NCBI GenBank assembly: GCA_029204225.1
Contig: CM055101.1
Coordinates: 30,119,975-30,183,974 of the forward strand
Origin: Diphasiastrum complanatum
Lineage: Eukaryota > Streptophyta > Lycopodiopsida > Lycopodiales > Lycopodiaceae
Direction of reading: 5' to 3'
Length of the DNA: 64,000 nt
Part shown: piece by piece, positions 23,601 to 33,790 of the stretch
How positions within the stretch are numbered: the stretch's first letter is position 1
Layout: each line of letters begins with the position of its first letter
Notes under the pieces: model-generated
What the model was told of the DNA's origin: nothing
Databases searched by the model: none
What the model saw: the letters and a program-made list of their open reading frames with translations, nothing else
Program-made: the position numbers and the translations under genes

Positions 23601-24045
23601 CCTTTGAAAAAGATGTCTTTTTATTCCTTATTTTCGTTGCCATGTGGACCAATTGACACCTTAGCTTCGGGGTTCTACGTAACGTAGAATTTTCCAAATA
23701 TAAATAAAATAAAAACTTTTTAAATATATTTCTGTTTCGTCGGGCAGCATGTGGAAATGCTATTGGTTGACGAGGCCTGCCCTTCCAGCTCATCACTGCC
23801 CAAAGAGACCCAAAAATATTGAAAATGAATATGACAGATGGTTGAGCTAAGAAAATCGATGTATCATTAATGTATATGCATTGTCAAACCATGGTTAATA
23901 GGGATAACTAGAGTTAATTTGTGGCACCAAATAGATCAGTGTTTCAAATTTTTGCCAACACTTTTTTTCAGATTCATGGCTTTTTGTCTATGCAAATTTT
24001 TAGATTCATAGTTCATTGTTTCAGATTTTTGCATGCAAATTACAA
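23601..24045. other. No gene recognised; 17-bp perfect palindrome at 23673-23689
   Basis: TTCTACGT-A-ACGTAGAA at 23673-23689 marks the change from the Copia fragment to unrelated sequence. The rest is AT-rich. Confidence 0.5.
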
Positions 24046-24441
24046 ATGGCGCCATCAAGGAAGCCCTGCTCCTCAATTGACTATGTGCTTCTATTCAACG
24101 AGCCAGATAATAATGGATTATAGGTGCCAAGAAAATATTCAAAAAACTCTTGGGTTTTGATGCATCCATCATCAAGAGGAGCATTTCAGAAAAGGAAAAG
24201 GTCAAAACTTTCATTTCGATCTTATTGGAATGCCATAATTTTGGATTTCAGAACATCATTAGGAGGAAAATCTATTTCTGAAATTCTAGTCCAACATGTA
24301 TATATGCATTCAGAGATAAATTTGCAAGGATTCAACCGTCAGGATCACAAAAAAAACGACTGTTCTCTACTTCATGATGTCGTTCCGGAAATACTGACAA
24401 CGGCAACTTCAATTGGAGATATAACCATTAAATCTCTTGAG
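24046..24441 (+). pseudogene. Unrecognised coding exon with one in-frame stop
   Basis: From ATG 24046 the frame reads MAPSRKPCSSIDYVLLFNE, meets TAG at 24121-24123, then stays open for more than 100 codons (MHPSSRGAFQKRKRSKLSF, TSLGGKSISEILVQHV, LLHDVVPEILTTATSIGDI). It ends at CTTGAG|GTATAT, a good splice donor, at 24441. The amino-acid composition is ordinary for a protein and the opposite frames are poorer, which favours real coding ancestry. It converges on the H3-like gene. No family is recognised. Confidence 0.4.
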
Positions 24442-24592
24442 GTATATTCAATATATCTCTGATATGCATGTATTTCTTTTTTAATTCAAATGTATCGTCA
24501 TAGCATAAATAAAATTTCTATCATAATATTACTAATTTTCGTTCTATATATGCAGTGTGTATAGCAAAATGACGCTTTTAGTTGTGCATGGT

Positions 24593-25961
24593 TTATCCTG
24601 TACAATATGAAGCTATTTTTTGAATGATATAATGAGGGAGAACAACTGAGTTTAATTTTACACATAAGAAATTTGATACTCCCTCCTTATTTATCTTTAC
24701 AAAAAGAATGTTTAGGCTCCAATGCCGACTGCAATAACCAAGATACAAATATTGTTAAATTAATATTTATGAAAAAATTTTGTTCTTATTAAAGCAATGA
24801 GGCATGCAACAATCCAGATTAAAGCAACAAAAAGAAAAGAGCAATCCTTACTTATTTTCATATGTAATAAAATAAAATTCCGCCATAGGACTGCACTCGA
24901 TAAAATAGACAGCCTTCTCAAAATTGGCTTCTTTTGCCTTTACCACTCCCATGAAAAATGGACTAACTAAAACCACTGTACCATGGGAATCAAAACTAAT
25001 ACTATTCTGCAAAAAAGAAACTCCAACCTCTACTATTGCATCTGAAATTTTTGAGGTCTTATCTTTTAACTCGACACAAAATTTGGGACCTAATCTAAAG
25101 CTTCTACGTGTATCTGAAAGAAAAAAAAATCAAAAAAGTTGCCGAGAAGATCAATTTTGTTTAGGTAGGTCTCATATTGATTATAATGGTCAGAATAAAA
25201 AAAACCTGGGCTGGATCGTATGGAATTCTCACAAAAATATTATGTACAGAAGTGGAAAGAATATTTACAGATTTCTCAGTTATTCTGTCTAGCTCCTCTT
25301 GGGTACTCAACACTTTTGGTGATGAAACCTGCAGAGGAGCTGGACGAATAATAGGAGGAGGACTGGGTGAAGATTCTCGATCTGAGTCAGATTTTCCAGC
25401 ATCTGACTCAGAGCTCAGGAAGACACGGGGTCTCTTGGCCAGGATATGTCTAGGAGGAAGGGAAGCAACTGGCCTTCGAGATCCAGCCTTCTTGGGTACA
25501 ACTTGCTTTCTCTTCCTCCTAGAGGTAGTAGGCATGTTGGTTCTATCCAGAGGCAAGTCTCTAGAGGTGCTGACATTATCAACATGCAGACCAAAATATC
25601 TATTCCGACGACTTTTGAGAATGACGAAATCCTTTGGCATGATGGTGACATGTTTACCATGCACTGCCAAAAGACAAGTATCCTCAAAAAACTGGGACAT
25701 AAAATCTTCTGCAGCACCTTGCAAGGCCTGCATGGCTGTCACGACAAAACGAACATCCAGCCCAAGTGACAGAGTGACATCCCGTACAGATCGGCCGAAA
25801 GGAGCTCTAAGGATCAACAATTCAGGTCATCTTTGGAGTTTTATGATCTCCCTCAGCCAGACCTGCTTCCTGCGATGCCTACGACCAGTACCAGGGGGAA
25901 CACGAGAATGGGGTGACTGTACAGTGGTGATGGAACGGGTGGTGGATTTGGTCCTAGCCAT
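24593..25961 (-). pseudogene. Histone H3-like gene with a long C-terminal extension, three exons, one stop
   Basis: The minus strand starts MARTKSTTRS at 25961, has LREIIKLQR, a TGA at codon 45 (25827-25829) exactly where H3 has Ser of KSTELL, and then the H3 histone fold: PFGRSVRDVTLSLGLDVRF, AMQALQGAAEDFM, FFEDTCLLAVHGKHVTIMPK. The tail is 12-13 residues shorter than canonical H3 and loop 1 has no CENH3-type insertion, although AAED is CENH3-like. About 125 more residues follow (RRKRKQVVPKK, SSESD, SPSPPP). CAG|GT at 25206 and TTTCAG|AT at 25114 define a 92-bp intron. Exon 2 (25113-24852), a 123-bp intron and exon 3 (24728-24593, TAA) form an open run, but joining exon 1 to exon 2 shifts frame by one. 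It may be a pseudogene or be spliced differently. Confidence 0.75.
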
Positions 25962-26267
25962 CATTCTCGGAAGAAAAAAATTAATAAAAAAAAGTTTGAA
26001 CAAAACAAAAGTGGATCAAAACAAAAAAATTTGCGATGAAAGGATGCTTGAGATCGATACCAGAACTGAATATCGGTTTCGAGCACAAGACCTACAGAGA
26101 TTATTTGCAGAAAAGAGATGCGCGCTTGAAAGTGATATTGCACAACAGGCGGTATCGGACTCGAGCGCACTGTGAGAGGGCGGAGGCTTGAAAGATGAAA
26201 GAGCGCGCTTGAGAGTGATATCGAGAGCTAAAGGCAAAAATTTTGCGAAAAGAAATGAAAATTCTGA

Positions 26268-26282
26268 GGACTTATATATACA
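26268..26282 (-). promoter_or_regulatory. TATA box candidate for the H3-like gene
   Basis: The minus strand has GTATATATAAGTCC here, about 300 bases upstream of the ATG at 25961. The CACGTG array begins just beyond it. Confidence 0.45.
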
Positions 26283-26906
26283 AAATTTTTGCACGTGTGA
26301 AAAGGCGGTCGAGACACGTGTCGTCAAATGATTAGACCACGTGGAATGTTCATATTGACAATGATGAGCCAATTATTAGGCCAAGTGGGCAAAGACACGT
26401 GTGCGAATCACTAATCGACACGTGTCATTCTCGCACATGACAGATGTCAGATCAATCATACTAGGTATGACGCATTTAATTTGGCTAATCACAAGTCGAC
26501 ACGTGTTCCTTCGCCAGTCCTCCACACGTGCAAATTTTTGTTTATGAATATATCTTTTTGGGCTCGAATTTTCACACAAATTCAAGATTTCTTTGCCGAA
26601 TATCGATTTCAAGCGCGCCGCTTGCTCTCATTACATCTCGTTGGCTAATATGCGCTTGGATCCGATACTGCATCGTCCGGTATCGCATTCGAGCATGTCT
26701 CGCAACCCTTTTTGTTTTTTTGCTCGTTTTCCTTGCGCTCGGATCCGATACTCCAACTTCAAATATCTCTCTCAAGCGCATGTTGATTTGACGTGCTTGT
26801 CGGACCTGGGGTTTGCGCCTGAGAGCGATATTTGGAACTTCATTTCTGTTATTTTTGTTTAAAATGTCTAATTTTGAATTCAGTTTGCTTTCTCTTTTTA
26901 ATGACT
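26283..26906. promoter_or_regulatory. G-box array, tandem unit 1
   Basis: CACGTG occurs at 26292, 26315, 26338, 26396, 26419, 26500 and 26525 (7 in 240 bp), several as ACACGTGTC, the ABRE/G-box form recognised by plant bZIP and bHLH factors. The unit of about 624 bp is followed directly by a second copy. The remainder has repeated GATCCGATACT and GGTATCGCATTC words. Open frames across it differ between copies, so I treat it as non-coding. It lies between the divergent H3-like gene and the family X plus gene. Confidence 0.75.
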
Positions 26907-27530
26907 TTTGCAAATTTTTGCACATGTGAAAAGACGGCCTAGACACGTGTCGTCAGATGACTAGACCACGTGGAAATTCCGACCGATAATGATGACCCAA
27001 TTATGGGGACATGTGGGCTGAGACACGTGCACGAATCCCTTATCGACACGTGTCATTCTCGCATGTGACAGATGTCAGATCAATCATTCAAGATACGGCG
27101 CATTCATTTTGGCCAATCACATGTCGACACATGTTCCTTCACCACTCCTCCACACGTGCAAGTTTTTTTTATATAAATAGGTCTTTTTTGGCTCGGATTT
27201 TCATGCGAATTTACGATGCTTTGTCGGATATCAATTTCAAGCGTGTCGCTTGCTTTCATTACGTCTCGTTGACTATTATGCACCTGGATCCGATACTACA
27301 TCCTCCGGTATCGCATTCAAGCATGTTTCGTATCCCTTTTTTTCTTGCTCATTGTTCTTACGCTCGGATCCGATACTCCAGCTTCCAATATTTCTCGAGA
27401 ATGCACGTTGCCTTGACGTGCTTGTCTGACCTGGGGTTTGCGCTTGAGAGCAATATTTGGAACTTCAGTTCTATTATTTTTGTTTAAAATGTCTAATTTT
27501 GAATCCAGTTTGCTTTTTTTTTTTTTAATG
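26907..27530. promoter_or_regulatory. G-box array, tandem unit 2, with TATA box
   Basis: Second copy of the unit at 26283-26906, with CACGTG at 26944, 26967, 27024, 27047 and 27153; two further sites have mutated to CACATG. At about 27170 it has TTTATATAAATAGG on the plus strand, a good TATA box 430 bp before the family X plus gene. Unit 1 has only a weaker GAATATATC there. Confidence 0.75.
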
Positions 27531-27599
27531 AATTTGCTATTATTGATAGGTTGGACTATTTCAAATCTCTTTTGTCTCCTTTTCTTTTTATTTTGCCTT

Positions 27600-28408
27600 C
27601 TAAAACAGAGGGCCCTAGTGTGGGATGCATTTTCTGGGATATATCTCAGATTTAAGTCCATGCTCAGTACTCCATTATTCAGGTCTCAGAATAAAGACAT
27701 GATTCATTATCAGGACCTGGTGGCACTCGACACGCATATCTACAAAGCTAAGCTTGACAGAATGTTTACCAAGTTACATAATGATTTTAAGTCTGTAGAT
27801 GAGTGCCCAATTCACAATAAAAAATGTGGATTTATTGATTTTCAGTCTGCTTTTGTTTTTTTTCTTTTGTTAAATATCTCTGACGATTCAGACTGTATGC
27901 TCTTCACTTCTGAAGCCGCTTCTTCTAGTGGTACAAAGTCTGAAAAGCCAAAGATTGTAGATATAGATACCTTTTTATTGTTCATTTAGATGATTGTTCT
28001 AATTTTGATCCTGCTCAAAATAGGGCTACTTTTATAGGCCCTAGAACACCCACTACCCTTTCTCTTGATAAATCTTTGATTACTTTGCCTACTTATATTA
28101 TAGATAATAATTTCTTTTTGACAATATCGGATATCTCGGATCTTTTTGACTTCACTAAAGCTGAGACTCTTTGCATTTTGAGCAAAGAGCTTGATGAATT
28201 TTCGGATATAATTGATTTTGATGTTGATGATCTTCTCCTTGGTGTTGACGATGTACATAATGATAAGTTTATTCAGGGAAAGATTGCTTGAAAATGGCTA
28301 TGGAGGAAATGCGCAACAAAGTCAACTTGGTTTTCCATAGACAACTATCTATTCACCAACAATATTGACATCAAAAGGTGGACATAATATTGATGGAGAG
28401 AAAGTAAT
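27600..28408 (+). pseudogene. Family X plus-type gene, copy 2, 5' part (interrupted by Copia)
   Basis: Preceded by an acceptor-like CTAAAACAG, the frame reads GIYLRFKSMLSTPLF, KAKLDRMFTKLHNDFKSVDE and CPIHNKKCGFIDFQSA, as in copy 1. After a frame change at 27985 it continues LDDCSNFDPAQNRATFIGP, SLITLPTYIIDNNFFLTISD and an acidic run ending near 28290. Then, in a further frame, ENGYGGNAQQSQLGF and TSKGGHNIDGEKV reach the insertion. The Copia sits inside this coding segment: across the GTAAT duplication the frame runs on as VIREDKAECISS at 34440. Function unknown. Confidence 0.55.
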
Positions 28409-29058
28409 TGTGAAAGATTCAACTAGTTTCATCACATTTGGCAATATTTTCATATTTGGCATATTGAGGCCAAAACTCATTTTAGACTTAGAGATAAACT
28501 TTTTGAAGTTATACTAGTTTAAAATACATTCAATAAACACTTTTGGAAAGTGTGGGAAAGTTGGTAGTCGAGTTTGAGAGAGATTCAAATTTCAATTTTG
28601 GGTACATTGAATCTAGACCCAAAAATAGTAGGATTTACATTTTGGAAGGAAAGCCAAGTGGCCAAATAGGGTTTGGAAACTCTATAAAAGGATGTAACTC
28701 GTGGAGAGACACATCTTCTCTCTTCTCTATCTCATTTCATGCTTATACATGGTTCTCTTGGGTTCTACTATCCATTGGTGCACTATCTTGGTGATTGCTT
28801 GCAATTCTATGTGTAGAATGATATATATTTGCTATTTTTGGATCCACACGTGTGAAATACAGTAGCTTGCTGGTTTTGAATGGACAGCAACAATACATAA
28901 TCATTTTATTCAAGTTTGATCAAGTTCTATTAGTGTTTGCATCTCAAATTGTGCGTAGATGCTGATTTTTCTACATTGGTGAAATTGGTAGTGTATTTCT
29001 CTTTCTAACCAAAGATCATTCAAGTAGATTGGATCTTAAGGATCTGAAATCTTTCACA
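28409..29058 (+). repeat. Copia 5' LTR
   Basis: Bounded by perfect 10-base inverted ends (TGTGAAAGAT / ATCTTTCACA). It contains ATCTCATTT...TATAAAAGG (about 28681) as a TATA-like box, and the 10-base palindrome CACACGTGTG (28844-28853), which is also in its partner LTR and in the LTR at 61.4-62.1 kb. Confidence 0.95.
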
Positions 29059-29070
29059 TGGTATCAGAGC
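29059..29070 (+). other. Copia primer-binding site
   Basis: TGGTATCAGAGC, complementary to initiator-Met tRNA, directly after the 5' LTR. Confidence 0.95.
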
Positions 29071-29659
29071 TTGTGTTTCAGGTTATGAAGGAGGAAATCA
29101 GATCTATCAATGATTTGGTGAAGATATCAAGTCTAGAGCATGCTAGAGAGGATTCTACACCAAAATCGGATTTTTTGATTTTGTAGATTGGATCTTTTGT
29201 AGATCAAAACACTAAATAGGTCAATATACTTGTTCAATTCCATTTTTTTGAATTCACATGCGGGATTTGCCCTATTTTTGGATCATTGGTTTAGCCTAAG
29301 TGGTGGCTTATAGATTGCATATCAAATTTTCAGCATTTGCATGTAGATTTGGAATAGTCAATTTTTTGTGATTTTGTCAAAACCCTAATTTTGATTGGAT
29401 CTCTAGATAGTGAGGTTGCTGGACTTCATTTGAGTGTATTCCAATCTTTGGAAGTGGCAAAAGTCATTATATTGAGGATAGATCATAGGTTGATCAAGAT
29501 TCCATGATTCTATGTGTCGATTTGCTTGGATAAATGCTAGAAGAGAATTTGTGAGATAGTTTCAAATCTTGGTGATTTCTTTTGAAAGCATTTGTTGTTG
29601 TTCGAAGGAGTGCTTTGTGCATTGAAACAGGTTGAAAGAGAAGATCAGGTCATTGCTAC

Positions 29660-30526
29660 ATGGCAACCTCAATTGGAGTCATGTTGGAAGCCAATGATAG
29701 GCTTACCTCAAGTAACTATTCATTATGGAAAGTGAGGATGGAGTCACTTCTTGAGATGAATGATGTTTTGGATATTGTTGTAGGTTTGGAGGAGAGACCA
29801 GCAACACAACAAGATCAATTGAGGTATGACTAGAGGGCCAAGAAGGCTCTACACATGATAAAGATGAATGTTACCAATGAACTTCTCAAAGAAGTTGGTA
29901 AGTGCACATCATCTTTGGAAGCTTGGAATTCATTGAAGAAGCTTTATGAATCCAAGTCTACTTCTAGAGTGTTGAATCTAAGAAGGCAAATCTTTTCTTG
30001 TTTACAAAAGAATGAAGAAAGTCCAAGTACTTTTGTTTTGAGAATGAAAGCATTGAATGATGAGTTAGCTTGCATAGATGAAAGCATTAAGGAAAGAGAG
30101 CTTATTCAAGTGATTCTTAATGGCTTGTTGGATGCTCATGCTAACATTGTTCAAATTATTGCTATTCAAAAGACTTTGCCAAGTTTGATGGATATTCAAG
30201 AGATCTTGATCAATGAGGAATATAGGCTTCAAGCAAGAGGTGGATCTACATCGACACTTCAAGAGGATGCTATGTTCACAAAGGGCAAATTCAAGGGCAA
30301 AACCAAAAGCAAGTGGTCTAAAGGGCAAGATCAAGTGGATGCTTCTTCAAGTGGCAAAAAGAAGGATAGATCAAAGCTCAAGTGCTTCTATTGTGGCATC
30401 AAAGGACACTTTGCAAGTGAGTGCTACAAGAAAAAGAGAGATCAAGAAGACAAGCAAGGTAATCTTACTCTTGATGAGGATGGTTTGGATGTGCAAGATG
30501 CAAATGATGATGCTTTTGTGATGTCT
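29660..30526 (+). pseudogene. gag: Copia gag with one stop
   Basis: ATG 29660 gives MATSIGVMLEANDRLTSSNY and SLWKVRMESLLEMND. TAG at 29831-29833 replaces the Lys found at this place in the 3.6-5.3 kb copy. The frame then stays open through the helical gag region and the zinc knuckle CFYCGIKGHFASEC (about 30.39 kb). A one-base deletion near 30540 (CTTGTAATG here, CTTGCTAATG in the other copy) puts the protease in another frame; in the other copy gag and protease are in one frame. Confidence 0.92.
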
Positions 30527-30528
30527 TC

Positions 30529-31209
30529 ATGTATGCTTGTAATGATGGAGATCTAGATCCTTGGTGGATTGATAGTGGAGCAAGTTCACACATGACCTTT
30601 CACAAAGAGTACTTCACTTCTTTGTTGGCATATGGAGATGACAAGAGGGTGATCTACACGGCCAATGATGGTGAGTGTGCAATCAAAGGGATTGGCACAA
30701 TTCCTATTTCTCTCTCTATAAATAGGAATGTTCATTTGGAGGATGTCTTGTTTATTCCATCTATTACCAAGAATTTGCTTAGTGTGAGTCAAATGCTAAG
30801 TAAGGGCCTCAAGGTGGAGTTTGATGGAGATGCTTGTTTGATCAAAAGGAAGGATGTCTTGATTGGAAAAGGTCAAAGGCAAGGGAAGTTGTTCCAACTT
30901 GATGCTTGTGTTATTGCTAACCAAGTTGGATGTGTTGCAAGGGAGCAAATTTCTATTCAAGAGGTTTGGCACAAAAGGATGGGACACCTCAACTTCAAGT
31001 CATTGGAGGTAATGGCAAGGAAGAAGGTTGTTATTGGTCTTCCAAGCTCCTTAAGTAATGACAAGCATGTTTGTGAGTCTTGTGCTTTGTCTAAGTCACA
31101 TAGACTACCTTATACTAGATCTATTTCTAGATCTACAAAGCCTTTTCAACTTGTACATTCGGATATTCATGGATTTACTACAATTAGCAATAGTGGAGCT
31201 AAGATGTAA
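30529..31209 (+). pseudogene. Copia protease and pre-integrase zinc region
   Basis: Catalytic WWIDSGASSHM is near the start, then YTANDGE and LSVSQML. The pre-integrase region has VWHKRMGHLNFKSLEVM with CESCALSKSHR. It ends LVHSDIHGF and runs into a frame break at about 31200, after which the integrase core (FIDDFSRF) is in another frame. Confidence 0.92.
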
Positions 31210-32084
31210 CATTCATTGATGATTTTAGTAGATTTTGTTGGATCTATCTACTAAAGAACAAGGATGAAGTGTATGATGTCTTTGTCAATCCAAGAATGCA
31301 AGGGAGAACCAATTTTTTTACAAAGATCAAGTGCTTGAGAGGTGACAATGGTGGTGAGTACATATCTAACAAGTTCAAGGCCTTTTGTGATGAGCATGGG
31401 ATCAAGAGGGAGTATACAACATCAAGGACCCCACAACAAAATGGAGTGGTCGAAAGGAAGAATAGGACTTTATGTGAAAGTGCTAAAGCTAAGAGGTTAA
31501 GTGCTAATCTTGACAAACCATTTTGGAATCAAGCTTTGTTGTGTGCCAATTTCTTGTGCAATAGGTGGCCGAGTGCTATTTTGGACGGAAGGACACCTTT
31601 TGAGATGCTATTCAAGAGGAGGCCGAGTGTCAACTTTCTAAGAACCTTTGGATGCACATGCTATGTCAACATTACTCTTGATGATAGGACCAAGGAGGAT
31701 CCATCTTCAAGAAGAGGTATTTTTGTTGGATATAGTGAGGTCAGTAAGGCCTACAAGGTTTACATTCCTTCTACTAACAAAGTGATTGTTGGTAGAGATG
31801 TCATTTTTTATGAGGGAAACATTCCAAAGGTGTCTTCAAGCATGATTGATGGTAAAGTACATGGATCTAACATTCTTGATGTTGATGAGAAGGATCCTAC
31901 TTTGGATGGTGGTGATGATGGACCTTCATCAAGTCAAAAGCCAAGGAGAACATCAAGAGAAAGACAAGTACCTTCAAGGCTCACATATGATCAAAAGGGT
32001 AAGCAAGTAGTTTCTGGAAATTATGTTTCTTTTCTAACCTTTTTGGATGATCCTACAAGTGTAGATCAAGAAAGGAAAGAATAG
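31210..32084 (+). pseudogene. Copia integrase core and linker
   Basis: VTFIDDFSRF (first catalytic Asp, about 31.21 kb) is out of frame with the rest. The open frame from 31269 has KCLRGDNGGEY (second Asp) and TPQQNGVVERKNRT (Glu). Then come FGCTCYVN and FVGYSEVSKAYKVYIPST, and a Ser/Asp-rich linker. It stops at TAG 32082-32084, where an intact relative (62-64 kb) continues into RT with EWIQAMD. Confidence 0.92.
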
Positions 32085-33200
32085 GAGTGGATCCAACCAA
32101 TGGATCTTGAGTATCGATCTCTTATGAAGAGTGGAACATCTTTTGGAGGATCTTCTTGTGTACATGGAGCTATGTAAGTGAATGGATGTTATCTTGCTAT
32201 AAAATCAAGTAATGGATCTGGAAAAAGAATTTTGTTCAATGACTTTGATGGTCAAGTTGAAGATCAAGAGGTTGATCTCAAAGCGCTTCAACTAGTCAAA
32301 GGGAAGTTGGCAATTTGGAGCTAGTCAAGAGCATCAAAGGAGAGGTAATTGGCAAAGGTTTATGGATATGTTTTTGCAGCATATTGAAGACTCAAGTAAG
32401 GTCAAAGGAGCAACAAGAAAGTGTTGTTCAAGTTTACTTTACTTGTTCTATCTCATGTTTGAGCAATTTCATGTGGATGTGTGCAAATTGTCAAGATATG
32501 GTAAAACTAGCTACATTGGTGGGCATTGTTTTGATGTTGGATCTGTACTAGCATTCTTGGCTGATTTTGCTGATGGAAATGAAGCTATTGGAGGTTCATT
32601 ATGTCACTCATCCATGGCTAAGTTCTCAAGTGTTGAGCTACTTGGTGCCAATACTTGGAGATTGTCAATTTTTGGTGAATTCATGGTCATTTTCTTGTGT
32701 CAAGTAGATCTTGAAGATGGACTAGTGTAAACTACCTGGTTTATGGAGTCATGTGGTGCTGGATTGGCATCATTAATGTACTCACCTACTCATGGATTTC
32801 CAAGGTTTGATGGTTTCTTGTGGCAAGATGAAGATGGAGGCTCATTCATGGAGTATCATGGTGGATACAAGGCAACAAAGGACAAAGAAGGAGGAGACAT
32901 GCAAGCAAAAGTTGATCACTCACATTTATTGCTTGTTTGCTGTATTTTCCTAGAAAGTTCAGAGTTGGAAGCATGGTGGAATCATTTCATTTACATTCTA
33001 TTGATTCTTCATGTTCTAGTCACATTTTTACATGTAAAATTGATGTAAGAAATAGTGAAGCATCCCAAGTGGACACTATTCTCTATATCAATTATGGTTG
33101 TTTCTATTTTAAGCATTACATAATCATTGAAAGGAGATATATTCTTAGGAAGAAGATCATTCTTATGATGAATCAAAGTTCTATTGGCAAAAACTATGCT
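32085..33200 (+). other. Filler sequence replacing Copia RT
   Basis: After EWIQPMDLEYRSLMKSGT, which matches the very start of RT, similarity to RT ends; it returns at HWKLGKRVLRY just before RNase H. Between lie about 1.1 kb with frames of 122 codons (32362-32730; LSRYGKTSYIGG, VLAFLADFADGNEA) and 101 codons (32743-33048; LWQDEDGGSFMEYHGGY). The same filler, alignable as protein, is at 53.49-54.33 kb. I do not recognise a source gene. The Copia signals around it show that it travels with the element. Confidence 0.7.
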
Positions 33201-33790
33201 AGGAGCATTGGAAGCTAGGAAAGCGAGTTTTGAGGTACATCATTGGAACTCGAGATTTTGGCATATTGTATGAGGGATCATCACCTAATCTTTTTGGATT
33301 TTCAGATTCGGACTATGCTGGAGATATAATAGATAGGAAATCCATTAGTTCTTATTGTATTTTCATAGGTGATGGAGCTATATCATGGATGTCAAAGAAA
33401 CAAGCCACTATCTCATTGTCATCTAGTGAGGCCGAGTACAAAGCTCTTACACATTGCACAAAGGAGATGGTATGGATCAAGAGGATGATCAAGGATCTTC
33501 ACTTGCTGGATTTTTCAGAGAGCCCAATCATCTTTTGTGACAATCAATCAGCCCAAAGAATGGCATCCAATCCTATCTTTCATGCTAGGAGCAAGCATAT
33601 TGAGATACAATATCATTTTGTGAGGGAGCGAGTCATTGCAAAGGAGGTGGAGCTTCAACATGTGTCTTCAAGGGAATGTGTAGCTGATATCTTCATCAAA
33701 GCATTGGGAAAAGACTTGCTCGTGAAGCATAGGACTTCACTTGGAGTATTATCAAAGTCTATGCTAAAACTAGTTGAAGAGGGAGTGTGA
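33200..33790 (+). pseudogene. Copia RNase H and polyprotein C-terminus
   Basis: From HWKLGKRVLRYIIGTRDFG the frame is open to TGA 33788-33790. RNase H motifs are SDSDYAGD, LSSSEAEYKAL, IFCDNQSAQ and ECVADIFIKALGKDL. The end SMLKLVEEGV is shared with the 62-kb copy and, in part, with 54.3 kb. The last codons overlap the start of the 3' LTR; the purine tract GAAGAGGGAG (33776-33785) lies in the last codons. Confidence 0.92.

Noticed and set aside
24593-25961. Calling the H3-like gene CENH3
   Set aside because: AAED is CENH3-like, but the loop-1 insertion and typical CENH3 tail are absent; placement needs a phylogeny.
25177-26175. 332-codon plus-strand ORF
   Set aside because: It lies opposite the H3-like exon, whose histone motifs are unmistakable on the minus strand; the plus reading has none.
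26593-27487. Plus- and minus-strand ORFs in the G-box region
   Set aside because: Frames are not kept between the two tandem units and no motif is seen; regulatory sequence explains the conservation better.
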